Program-made: the position numbers and the translations under genes
Origin: Symbiodinium natans
Lineage: Eukaryota > Sar > Dinophyceae > Suessiales > Symbiodiniaceae
Assembly: GCA_905221605.1 (NCBI GenBank)
Contig: CAJNDS010000520.1
Coordinates: 1-64,000, forward strand
Reading direction: 5' to 3'
Length of the DNA stretch: 64,000 bases
Notes under the pieces: model-generated
Databases searched by the model: none
What the model was told of the DNA's origin: nothing
Seen by the model: only the letters and a program-made list of their open reading frames with translations
In this document: positions 27,925 through 36,606 of the stretch, one piece after another
Numbering within the stretch: position 1 is the first letter of the stretch
Layout: every line of letters starts with the position of its first letter

Positions 27925-28910
27925 GTTTCACCCGGGTGAAACTAGACCTGAATGCCCCAACCTCTCGAGGATGGCCAAACTCATGGCTACACGCGGCCTT
28001 TTTTTCAAAGGACACATACCATGGGGCCGTCAATTTTCGGCCTCATCCATTTCGGGTTTGTGTGCTGGAGGCTTGCAGATTCAAGAACTGAACTTGAAGG
28101 TCGAATCGAAGCTTCAGCAGCCCAACATGTTGTTGGCGATCCTAGAGGTGGTGGCTGTTTTAAGTGAAGCAGGCGAGGGAAGAAGCGCATGTTGCAAAGA
28201 AGAAGCAGCACAGAAACAACCAAGCAAAGAAACAACCAGCCGAAGACACAACACACCAGCACCAACATGGAATTGTGGACCCAATGGGAGGTTTTGCTAG
28301 TGTTCTTTCCCCAACACCCTAAATCCTAAACCCTAAACAACTGTCCATCGAACCTCCTCCACGCGGCCGAGCGTTTTGGCTTCGAGGCATTTGCCGGTGT
28401 GGACGTTCTGAATCTTCCTGGCACTGGGGGGGTTTCGGGTATGGAGGTTCGAACCCCCCCAAAACCCCCTTGAGCGCCCTAGGCCCCCTGAACCCTTAAA
28501 ACCCCTGAAGCCCCCTGAACCGCCTGAATCCTCTCACCCCTCTCAACCCCCTACAAACCCCCTGAACTTCCTAAACCCTCTGCCCCCCCCGAACCCCCTA
28601 AATTTAGAATGGTGTGCCCTGGAACCTCAAGCCACCTCAATGAGACCAAAAGGGTTGACAGGCGATGGGTTTAGGGCTTTTGGCTTTAGGGTTTAGGGTC
28701 TGAGGACTTCACGTCTGGGGCTTTGCGAGATTGACAGGAGCGCGCGTCATTCGCGGTTCTGTCTGTCCAGATCGACTGTAGACTTTCCCACCCCCTCCGT
28801 TAAGCATCAGCTGCTATCCAAGGACTCATCAAGCAGAAGTGGTGCCCCTTCAAGCTTAGTCCTGCTCGGGAAGCCCTGTCTGTAGGATGAACCCACCCCG
28901 CCCAAACACA
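27925..28910. other. host DNA without recognisable genes
   Basis: Contains C-rich CCCCTGAACC-type degenerate tracts at about 28450-28610 and a short TTTAGGG tract near 28668-28700. No gene is supported. Confidence 0.4.
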
Positions 28911-29272
<362 letters not shown>

Positions 29273-29463
29273 AACATGCGTAGGCACACCTCATCCAGCG
29301 CTCAACCCTACAACCGGAACCCCTTCTGGGTCCCCGACTTCACGTCGTTCTTCCAGCGGAAATCGCCAGGGAGCGTGTTTGGGCTGTTCCTGTCACGGAT
29401 CTGCTCGAGGTTCTTGGGCTCAGGGGCCTCAAGGCCCAAGGTTTCATCCGAGTTTTGGGGTCT

Positions 29464-29531
29464 AAACCCCTAAACCCTAAACCCTAAACCCTAAACCCTA
29501 AACCCTAAACCCTAAACCCTAAACCCTAAAC
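29464..29531 (+). repeat. telomere-type CCCTAAA array, 9 copies
   Basis: Nine near-perfect CCCTAAA heptamers, among the longest interstitial tracts of the window. Unique sequence follows on both sides. Confidence 0.95.
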
Positions 29532-29980
29532 AGAGCATCTGCTGCTCTGCCACCTGTGCATAGCCTTCGCTTTGAAACTGAGCATCGTGGCACATCCAAC
29601 TAAAATGCCTCCTTGTGAATTGGGTTTCCCTAAAACCTAAACCCTAAACCCTTGTAGGGGTATCTTTTGACAACACTATCCCGCAAGGGACTGCTTGGTT
29701 CAAAGCTGGCTTCCAGCATGGATCGGCCACGTTAGCCCCAGATAAGTTACTAGCTCTGAAACAGGGGTTCTTAAAGCCCGCCGGGCCTACACATAACCCT
29801 TTAGGGACTCTTTATTCCATGTGGGTTACCTGCTTTTTTTCTCAATGAGGAACGAGCCTGAGCTGGAATTTCTGCCAATTCACGGGCTCCACCGTGATTT
29901 CCTCAAACTCGGACTCCTTGACCAGCTTCCCAAAGTCCTAACCCTGGGTTTAGGGTTCAGGGAGTTTGGGGTTGAGGGTT

Positions 29981-30096
29981 GGGATGTTCACCCTTATGCT
30001 ACCCCCTCCCCCCCCCTTCAATAAGGATTATATTAAGGTACTATCATCCCTCCTATGACGGTTACCTGTGATGGTTAGTATAAGGGGGAACATCCC
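29981..30096. mobile_element. second member of the GGGATGTTC foldback family
   Basis: Left end GGGATGTTCACCCTTATGCTA and right end TTAGTATAAGGGGGAACATC are inverted relative to each other and match the ends of the 27819-27915 hairpin. The middle carries a C run and the conserved GGATTATA/TACTATCATCCC parts. It is more diverged than the first copy. Confidence 0.6.
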
Positions 30097-31080
30097 CCAA
30101 GTTTAGGATTTAGTAAGCCCAAAACGTCCTAAAGGTCCTTCGGTCCAAACATTCCGAACCCCAATGGAACGGAAAACCTCAAAAAACGAAGCCACACCAG
30201 AGTAGACCCCAGGGACAGCCGCTGGGAGGAAAGCGAAAGAAAAACACACAGGGTTTAGGGAACCAGTGTCGCAATTGAACATTGATACTCATTTTGGTGT
30301 CTAGTTCATTGGAGATCCCCACCAACCCGCCGCACGCTTTAAGGTTTTCAGCTCCTTGTGGGGCATGTCACATCCCGCCCTCGATTCAGGCTATAAATCG
30401 CGTGGTGTAGGTCCAAGTGTTAGACTCCGGAACCAGAATCGTGCGGGACAGAACGGTGTCTTGCTGAGGACCCAAACCTGACACCAATGCCTCGTCCCTG
30501 AGTGATGATGTGTGAGGTTTAGGGTCCAGGGACTTGGTAGCCCAGTAACCATACTGTAATAAGGGCGCCCTTGTTTAAGGAACCCATAACCCCAAAAAAG
30601 GCAAAAAGGGTACCACTGGGCTACCAAGAAATCGAAAATCCGAATCAACCAGGCGGGTGACGCTGCAGTCCAAGTGGAGAGCAATCGTGAAGGCACTGTT
30701 GCTGCGCTCTTCACGGTCCTGTGAGGCAGGCATGTTCTGTTCAAGGCTTTTGAGGACGAGTTTGGACCGTAAACAGCCCATTGGGTTTCGTTCACGGGGT
30801 GCTCAAGGATGTTACCAATTTGCGGAGCAGTGTTCCCAAGGAGGGACTTGCTGGGTTGGTGGTTTGGGCTTCAGGTCAGAGCAGGGCCTCAGCCTGGTCA
30901 CGGAGAATCTTACACTTCGGGCACGCAGGCGTTCGAAGAAGTCTTTGTGGTTTATGGGCGGAGAGAGAAGGTATGTCGGGGGCTGAGACTGTTGTCCAGT
31001 TGAGAGGTCCATAAGCTGCATCGGCAGTGGGTTGATTCGGTTGGTGGTCGTGTGCTGGATAGTCCAGTGCGCCTGTATCT
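30097..31080. other. host DNA without recognisable genes
   Basis: No supported gene. Short frames on both strands near 30391-31021 overlap each other and match nothing I recognise. Confidence 0.35.
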
Positions 31081-31404
31081 TCAGAATGAGACAGAGAGGC
31101 TTCCCTGCAGCTGAGACTCGAACTGCTGATTTTTCTCGTCGTGGCAGTCGTACATGTAGATGTTGAAAGCGTCGCCTATGTTAAGATCCAGGCACTTGTG
31201 GTCCACCTCGCTGCGGATGCGAGCAGTGCCTTCTTCGAAGTACCACTTCTGATTGGCACCGCCGTGGCACTCATGCATGTACACGTTCCTCGTGTCGGTG
31301 TGGTAGTCCAAGCACTTCCTGTCAAACAGGCTCATGATGTTGCCGTCCAACATGTACCACAGCTGGTTTCTGCCGTCATGGCAGCTCTGAGTGTAGACAT
31401 TCCT
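31081..31404 (-). CDS. ricin-type beta-trefoil lectin domain, partial gene (exon)
   Basis: This is a carbohydrate-binding R-type lectin fold fragment; only the lectin domain is seen, with no toxic enzymatic chain. Two full repeat units and part of a third are visible, each with an N-(V/I)-Y-x3-C-H start, a Q-x-W-type signature (NQLW, NQKW, NQQF) and K-C-L-D. Upstream in the frame there is no ATG, only a TTG directly after a TGA stop. I infer an exon whose 5' edge is a splice acceptor, plausibly the CTGAG just before the first NVY unit at about 31404. The frame ends with a stop at 31081. It may be the last exon of a host secreted or surface protein, or a decayed fragment. No partner domains are seen nearby. 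Confidence 0.6.
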   Translation of the reverse strand, partial: RNVYTQSCHDGRNQLWYMLDGNIMSLFDRKCLDYHTDTRNVYMHECHGGANQKWYFEEGTARIRSEVDHKCLDLNIGDAFNIYMYDCHDEKNQQFESQLQGSLSVSF

Positions 31405-31434
31405 CAGCGGAACAGCCCAAGAGATGGATGGCAA

Positions 31435-33312
31435 TCAGCTTTTCTTCAGGCTTTTGGCTCATTACCTGCCAATCTCCCTCATGCCTGTTGGACATGCGGC
31501 CTCGAGCCGACATACCCCCTCCTGACAAGTGCATCAGCAGAAGAAGGGTCTCTGCGGGACCCCTACAATAGGAACCCTAAACCCTAAACCCCAAATCCTA
31601 AACCCTAAATCCTGAACCCTAAATCCTAAACCCTTGGCTCTGACCCCCAACTCCTACACCGGTGCTGCTCGTTGCTGCAAGTTAGGCAAACAGCCCTCTG
31701 CGCAAGAGAGACCGCTCCTCACAGCCGAGAAGCGTATTGTCTGTCCGTGCATCCATGCACCTCCTGTTTTGCCGTGCATCTCGCACCTTTAGGTTCCATG
31801 GGATGATGCGGTGGATGCCTTGGTCACTTGGCTGCTTGGCGTCGAAGTTTGATCACAAGGGCCCTGGTCACCTACAGCCCCGTGACACTCTGGGTATCTC
31901 TGGGTTCTAAGATCGACTTGACAAGAGAGCGAGAGTTTCGCTTGCCAGGTCATCTACCACGTTCAAACACCCTGTTCATCTACCGCGTTCAAACACCCTA
32001 AGCTCCCAATAAAACCTCCAGAGGCGCTCATGCAGGTCCCCTCGCTCACGCTGGTGATCGTGACAGCGCCCGGGACGGAGATGACCTTGGCTCTGCTTGT
32101 TTGGGGCTTGGGTCATCAGTAGCATGAGATGAGCCTCAGGACTCATGGCAAAACGTGTTAGATCTTGAAGGTTTTCGCGGGGACGCCTCTACGGCCGACG
32201 ACAACGCCCAAATACACCCAAATGCCCAAACCCAAACCCCCCCTGTCAAATGACAAGCCAAGAACCATCTGTCAGGTCAAGGGATGAAGACTCGTACCCC
32301 AATAACGGTTCCCCTTGATACACTCCTAATATGGCCCTTGTATTCCCTTAGGGATATTGAAAAAACGGTCCCCAACCTCAAGGGTACAACCTTAGGGGTC
32401 CAAGGTAGAGCTGAAGCACTGAGCCTGATGGCTCGGCCGCCCCAAATGAAAGCGTCTTGAACCCTGCCAATGCTTGGAGGCGACGTGCTCCACCGGATTG
32501 CTGTAAGTGGCGGCAGCTGTGCAGGTCGCAGACCTGGTGTCATGAGGCTTCCAGGCTTTTTTCGGGGTGTTCCCGCGAACAATCCGAAATCTTAGCCCCA
32601 AGACGCGACCGATTTATCTGGCCGCCCCCAACGCAAAGTTGATCGATCTAATGCGCCCTTCCTGAAGCAGTCAAGCTGGTCGCGCCTCGGGCTGTAGGAG
32701 TAGCATGAAGCATAGGTTACCCCAGCGGACGGTGCTTCAGGACGCACTTGGCCTACCCTCCAAAGAGCAAGCTTAATCCTGCAAAAGTGGCGGCCTTGCC
32801 TCGCCGTTGCCATGGCCACGGGCCCCCGCCGAGGTGCGTCACGTAGCGTGAAAATTAGCTAACTGCCCTAGTCGGCGCACACATCCTGCCCCCGTCCTTA
32901 CCCCCCCCTATAATCTCTCGCTGGTTGGGGGCTTCGATCTACTGACTTTCAATTCACGCAGCTCGTGCTTTTCAAGACGCCCGTGAAGCAGCACTGTGCA
33001 ACTCTCAACCGCTTTTCGTGCCTAGGGTGAGGGCGGCATCGGTCACCAGGCGTGGTGTCGGGAAGCTGTTGTCGCAACCGTAAGCCCGGCAGAGTAGTCC
33101 CCGACCCGGAACGACAGTGACTGACACGTGGTTTCTCTTTCGTGCTCGACTCCCCCCCAAACTCAAGAAGCCCTTCCCCGCAAATGCTTCTATTGTATTA
33201 TGGACAAGGTGCATTCCGAGCAAGCGGCTGTTGTGGTTGAGCTCGATTGATGCCTGAGCTCCCCTGCCCCAGCTGCATCATATTCCAAGACATGCCACCG
33301 TTCCTCTCTTTT
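31435..33312. other. host DNA without recognisable genes
   Basis: A CCCTAAA-type tract with TCC variants spans 31572-31634. Two copies of ATCTACC(A/G)CGTTCAAACACC lie at about 31950-32000. No gene is supported. Confidence 0.4.
31572..31634 (+). repeat. degenerate CCCTAAA array
   Basis: About eight heptamer-like units alternating CCCTAAA, TCCTAAA and CCCCAAAT, an old interstitial telomere-type tract. Confidence 0.88.
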
Positions 33313-33513
33313 TTACGCACCGGAACAGGCGTTGCAGTAGCCCATCGGATTCGGGTGTCCAGGGTTCTTGCAGCCCCCAAAGCAGGTTTTGCAATGCTTT
33401 GACTTCAGGTTTCCGAGGACATGGACCAAACGTGGCTCAGACGCCGAAGCATACAGAAAATCACGCTGAACCCGAAACCCTGCTTCAGACCCCCAGCCAT
33501 GACCTTCAAAGAA
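33313..33513 (-). CDS. candidate Cys-rich C-terminal exon next to the element insertion
   Basis: An open frame of 66 codons with no ATG upstream of its final motif. Its last 28 residues have a regular zinc-binding look: C-x2-C-x3-C, the run NPGHPNPMGY, then C-x2-C. I do not recognise a named family. The bases around the end (TCCG then GTGCGTAAA) also look like a splice donor, so the exon could continue into the next exon rather than stop at 33313. It ends about 14 bp from the left terminus of the viral element and shares its G+C content with the host flank. The ricin-type lectin exon lies 1.9 kb further on the same strand. It could also be chance. Confidence 0.3.
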   Translation of the reverse strand, partial: FFEGHGWGSEAGFRVQRDFLYASASEPRLVHVLGNLKSKHCKTCFGGCKNPGHPNPMGYCNACSGA

Positions 33514-33516
33514 TCA

Positions 33517-33525
33517 CCCCCCCCC
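33517..33525. repeat. poly-C at left insertion point (possible target-site duplication)
   Basis: Nine C residues abut the left terminal inverted repeat, and fifteen C residues (54972-54986) abut the right one. The tracts are in direct orientation on the plus strand, so they are not part of the inverted repeat. They fit a target-site duplication created inside a host poly-C run. The exact duplication length cannot be read because of the homopolymer. Confidence 0.6.
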
Positions 33526-33526
33526 A

Positions 33527-33866
33527 AAAAAATAGTAGAAAGGGGGATTTCAGGGTTTAGCCTGTTTTGGGTTGGGTGTCTTCTTCGTTTGTTGTTTTTC
33601 ATCATTGTATCCTCATTGTTCCTCTACTGTTCCACCTCTCACATTTCCTATTTCCCATTGTTGGGGTCAAGATTTCTCACCTGTCCCCCTCTCTCGTTTT
33701 CTCATCATCACCCCCTCCTTCGTTTTCTCTCTCTCCTCTCCTAACATTGTCCTCTCATTCGTTTTCTCCCAGACCCCAACTCTCAAAAGGATGTATCGCC
33801 CCCTCATTCGTTTCTCCTCCCTCTACTCTTCCTTATCCTCACGTTTTGGTTTGGGTGGTTGTTCCG
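33527..33866 (+). repeat. left terminal inverted repeat (340 bp)
   Basis: Begins AAAAAATAGTAGAAAGGGGG and is strongly pyrimidine-rich on the plus strand. It matches the reverse complement of 54632-54971 over the whole length with about five mismatches, four of them in the inner 60 bases. It contains one telomere-like AGGGTTTAG about 25 bases from its end. Open frames through it (for example from 33572) are mirrored on the minus strand at the other end and are not genes. Confidence 0.96.
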
Positions 33867-34060
33867 ATTTTCGCCTTCAGCGACTTCACCGCGGACATCT
33901 TCAGAACGTGCGACTGGCATGTTTTACTTGCAAGTGAGAGCGCCTGTCAGACTTCAACATTCAAGTCAGTTGTGAAAGCACTTGAGCAAAGCTTGAACCA
34001 TCCGAAGAGACCTTGCCCGAGCATTAGCATCCCTGACTTTCCTTTTGCCGTCTGCACAAG

Positions 34061-35563
34061 ATGGCAACCTTTGAGTGCACTTACCATCTCGTGGTAAATG
34101 CGGAGAGGACCGAAAACCTCAAGGAGACAGTGAGCTCGGAAATGAAGGTGCGTGACTTTGTTTTGTTTGCCTTGGAGAAACACGGTCTTGACACCGACCT
34201 CGTTAGCACCTCGTGTGTCTACAGCTTCAGCGGTGATGAGTTCCCATATGAAAGTGAGGAGTTTGAAAACGGGCTCCTCTTTGACCACCATGGCAAGGGT
34301 GTCACAGGTGGTCACATCGTCCTTGAGGTTCAATACCACGTGGAGAACGAGAGCGAAGAGAGTGAGGAGGAAGACGCTGGCAGTGACCCCGAGGTTGCAG
34401 ACGAGGAGCAACCTTCCGCTTCCACTGCTGGTTACCCTGTTACCACGACCGCCGTGCCGAAGACCGTCATGAAGAAGGTATCCATAGAGGTGCCCGACGT
34501 TGTCCAGAACATGGACACCGTGGGCGCCGACCAGACCTTCGTTGCCGACCTGAAGAACAAGAGCATGGACAGTCTCAAGAACCTTCAGCGTGGCTGTGTT
34601 GAGGACGTCTACAAGGCAATCAACACCTACAAGGCTGTCCGCGACCAGATGAAGGTGCTGGTGAAGGAGCAGAATGCCGAGCAGAACCGCTTGAGCCAAG
34701 CGAAAGCCAAGGCACAGGCGAAGGACATGAAGGTTATCACAGTGAACGTCTCAACGGTCGGCAAGACGACGCGCTTCTCCCAGACCTACGAGGGCATCAA
34801 CACCACAATCTCCACAGTTAGGGACGACTGCTGTCGCTTCTTCAACTTCACCAAAAAGTCTTGGAAGAGTTACTCCGTGTACTATCAGGAAACCAACCTG
34901 AGTGAGAACGGGCGAGCCACATTGAAAGGGGAGACGTTGAGCAAGAAAGGCATCGATTTGCAAGACGGCGTAGTGCTTCAGCTTCGCGGTGCAGGTCTTC
35001 AAGGCGGAGGGTTCATGAAGGTGCAGAAGAGCATCTCCAAGCCTGACAGCCTCAAGGCGCTGAAGATGAAAGCGTTCAGTTACGCAACGGAAGATGACGA
35101 AAGCTATGTGCTGTCAGAGTTCCCCTTGGAGTTTCAGAACTACGTAAAGGGTCAGTCCGAGAAGATTGACGCGGTGAAGCTGATGGTCAGTCAGGGCACT
35201 GACGTGGTGCAGGTTTCCCTGATGAATGCAACCGAGGAGGCGCTCAAGGAAATCCAGAACATCATGGGCAAAAAGTTCACAGGCAAGAAGGACACGTCGG
35301 AGGCGAGGTTGGCAACTGTCATTGACCTTTTGCTCCCTACCCTCTCAAGTGTTCGCAAGGCATCCCTCGCCCTTTCCTCCTTGCACGGCAAGATGCTCGG
35401 CTTTGTGATGGAGGTCTACATCGGCAAGTATCACTACTTTTACAACACGGAGGCGCGCTACGACCATCAGAAGTTCCTCCGTGATGTGGATGCCGAGATG
35501 TCCCGAAGGAACATTCCGCAGGGCATCACTGAAAGCCAGACGCAGAACTGTGTCATTTGCTGA
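34061..35563 (+). CDS. G+C-rich cargo protein with beta-grasp-like domains and C-terminal CaaX motif
   Basis: A 500-residue protein of unknown function. The ATG at 34061 has a good eukaryotic context (A at -3, G at +4). Residues 1-95 have a strand-strand-helix-strand-strand pattern resembling a ubiquitin-like or RA-like fold. An acidic linker (about 97-125) follows. Residues 223-310 run from a hydrophobic strand (MKVITVNVS) to DGVVLQLRGAG, which parallels the order of ubiquitin and its LRLRGG tail; GLQGGG follows. The rest (about 320-490) is mixed and unrecognised. The protein ends in CVIC, a canonical CaaX box (Cys497), so prenylation and membrane anchoring are likely. Codon use is G+C-rich like the host and unlike every other gene of the element, suggesting capture from a host genome. 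It stands alone between the left terminal repeat and a 24-bp tandem repeat. Fold assignments are inference. Confidence 0.8.
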   Translation: MATFECTYHLVVNAERTENLKETVSSEMKVRDFVLFALEKHGLDTDLVSTSCVYSFSGDEFPYESEEFENGLLFDHHGKGVTGGHIVLEVQYHVENESEESEEEDAGSDPEVADEEQPSASTAGYPVTTTAVPKTVMKKVSIEVPDVVQNMDTVGADQTFVADLKNKSMDSLKNLQRGCVEDVYKAINTYKAVRDQMKVLVKEQNAEQNRLSQAKAKAQAKDMKVITVNVSTVGKTTRFSQTYEGINTTISTVRDDCCRFFNFTKKSWKSYSVYYQETNLSENGRATLKGETLSKKGIDLQDGVVLQLRGAGLQGGGFMKVQKSISKPDSLKALKMKAFSYATEDDESYVLSEFPLEFQNYVKGQSEKIDAVKLMVSQGTDVVQVSLMNATEEALKEIQNIMGKKFTGKKDTSEARLATVIDLLLPTLSSVRKASLALSSLHGKMLGFVMEVYIGKYHYFYNTEARYDHQKFLRDVDAEMSRRNIPQGITESQTQNCVIC

Positions 35564-35611
35564 TTTCAGGGCGACGTTGCAAGTCTGCCCTCCTTCAAGC
35601 GTTTGTGTGCC

Positions 35612-35756
35612 CTCCTTTAGGGTGGTAGCCTACCCCCCTTTAGGGTGGTAGCCTACCCCCCTTTAGGGTGGTAGCCTACCCCCCCGTTAGTGTGGTAGCC
35701 TACCCCCCGTTAGTGTGGTAGCCTACCCCCCTTTAGGGTGGTAGCCTAAACCCTTT
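35612..35756 (+). repeat. 24-bp tandem repeat, about 6 copies
   Basis: Six copies of a unit built as TTAGGGTGGTAGCCTACCCC with TTAGTGTGG variants, starting 48 bases after the stop of the cargo gene. Each unit contains the palindrome GGTAGCCTACC, so the array can form serial hairpins. It may lie in the 3' untranslated region. Confidence 0.93.
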
Positions 35757-36168
35757 AAGGTGATAGGATGGCATGCAAACCCGTCTCGGTTTCCGCAGGG
35801 CACTCACAGGCGAAGCGGACACAGATGCAAAAATGGACGATGCAAACACTCACAGAAATAGCTCAACACAGTTTGAAGTGATTTTAATGTGTGCTTGGCA
35901 GGTCAACGTGAACATCAACAACTCTCATACCGAGAAGTTCCAGACATTGGTGCGCCCTGCAGGGTTTTGGGTTATAGGGTTCTTTAGTTTAGTGGTTCTG
36001 CTCCGCCCTCAGTTTGTCTGCGTTAGGGTTTAGGACTTTCGGTTTAGGGCTTTCAGTTTAGGGCTTTCGGTTTAGGGCTTTCGGTTTAGGAGTTTTTTTT
36101 TCATTTTTAATTTCGCCTTTTCAGGCGATAGAGGTAAAAACAACGAGTTTTTCTTTACAACCTGTCGG
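35757..36168. other. transition from host-like to AT-rich DNA with a 14-bp telomere-like repeat
   Basis: No supported gene. Between 36025 and 36091 a 14-bp unit (GGGCTTTCGGTTTA) is repeated about four times, each containing a TTTAGGG-like heptamer. AT-rich viral composition begins immediately after, near 36091. Confidence 0.7.
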
Positions 36169-36241
36169 TTGATTTTTATTCCGCCTTGCCGTAGGTTCTC
36201 ACAACAAACCCTGCACGTAACCACATTGAAAGAAACACCAT

Positions 36242-36484
36242 CACAAAACATAGGGAAAACGCTGACAAAAACAACAGAAAAAATAAAAACCCTCACTTTT
36301 GAAAATACTGATTATAGAGGACGGACTAAAAACACCTATCCGAGGGAAAAGTCACAATCAAAACCTACAAAACAAACAAAACACTCACAAAATATAGAGA
36401 AAACACCGACAAAAACAACAGAAAAAATAAAAAACCTCACTTTTGAAAATACTGATTATAGAGGACGGACTACAAACACCTACC
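36242..36484 (+). repeat. 144-bp in-frame direct duplication (two copies)
   Basis: Copies start at 36242 and 36386 and share about 100 bases (CACAAAA-TATAG-GAAAAC through GAGGACGGACTA-AAACACC). The offset of 144 bases is exactly 48 codons, so the polymerase frame stays open through both. Confidence 0.9.
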
Positions 36485-36606
36485 CGAGCGTCACCAAGCG
36501 CGAGGCTCGTTCCTCACGTCATGTTACAACCCAAACCCAGAAAACCAAATCTGCCAACGCAAAACCCCACCCAAAACTACTTAAAGAAAAACCGCCCTAT
36601 TATTAT

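Noticed and set aside
33421-34097. Hydrophobic Ser/Phe-rich frames in the left terminal repeat and their mirror at 54474-54931
   Set aside because: They arise from pyrimidine-rich repeat sequence and appear identically at both ends without codon structure.
33947-34699. 250-codon minus-strand frame opposite the cargo gene
   Set aside because: It is the antisense shadow of the G+C-rich gene at 34061-35563, which has the better start context and C-terminal motif.
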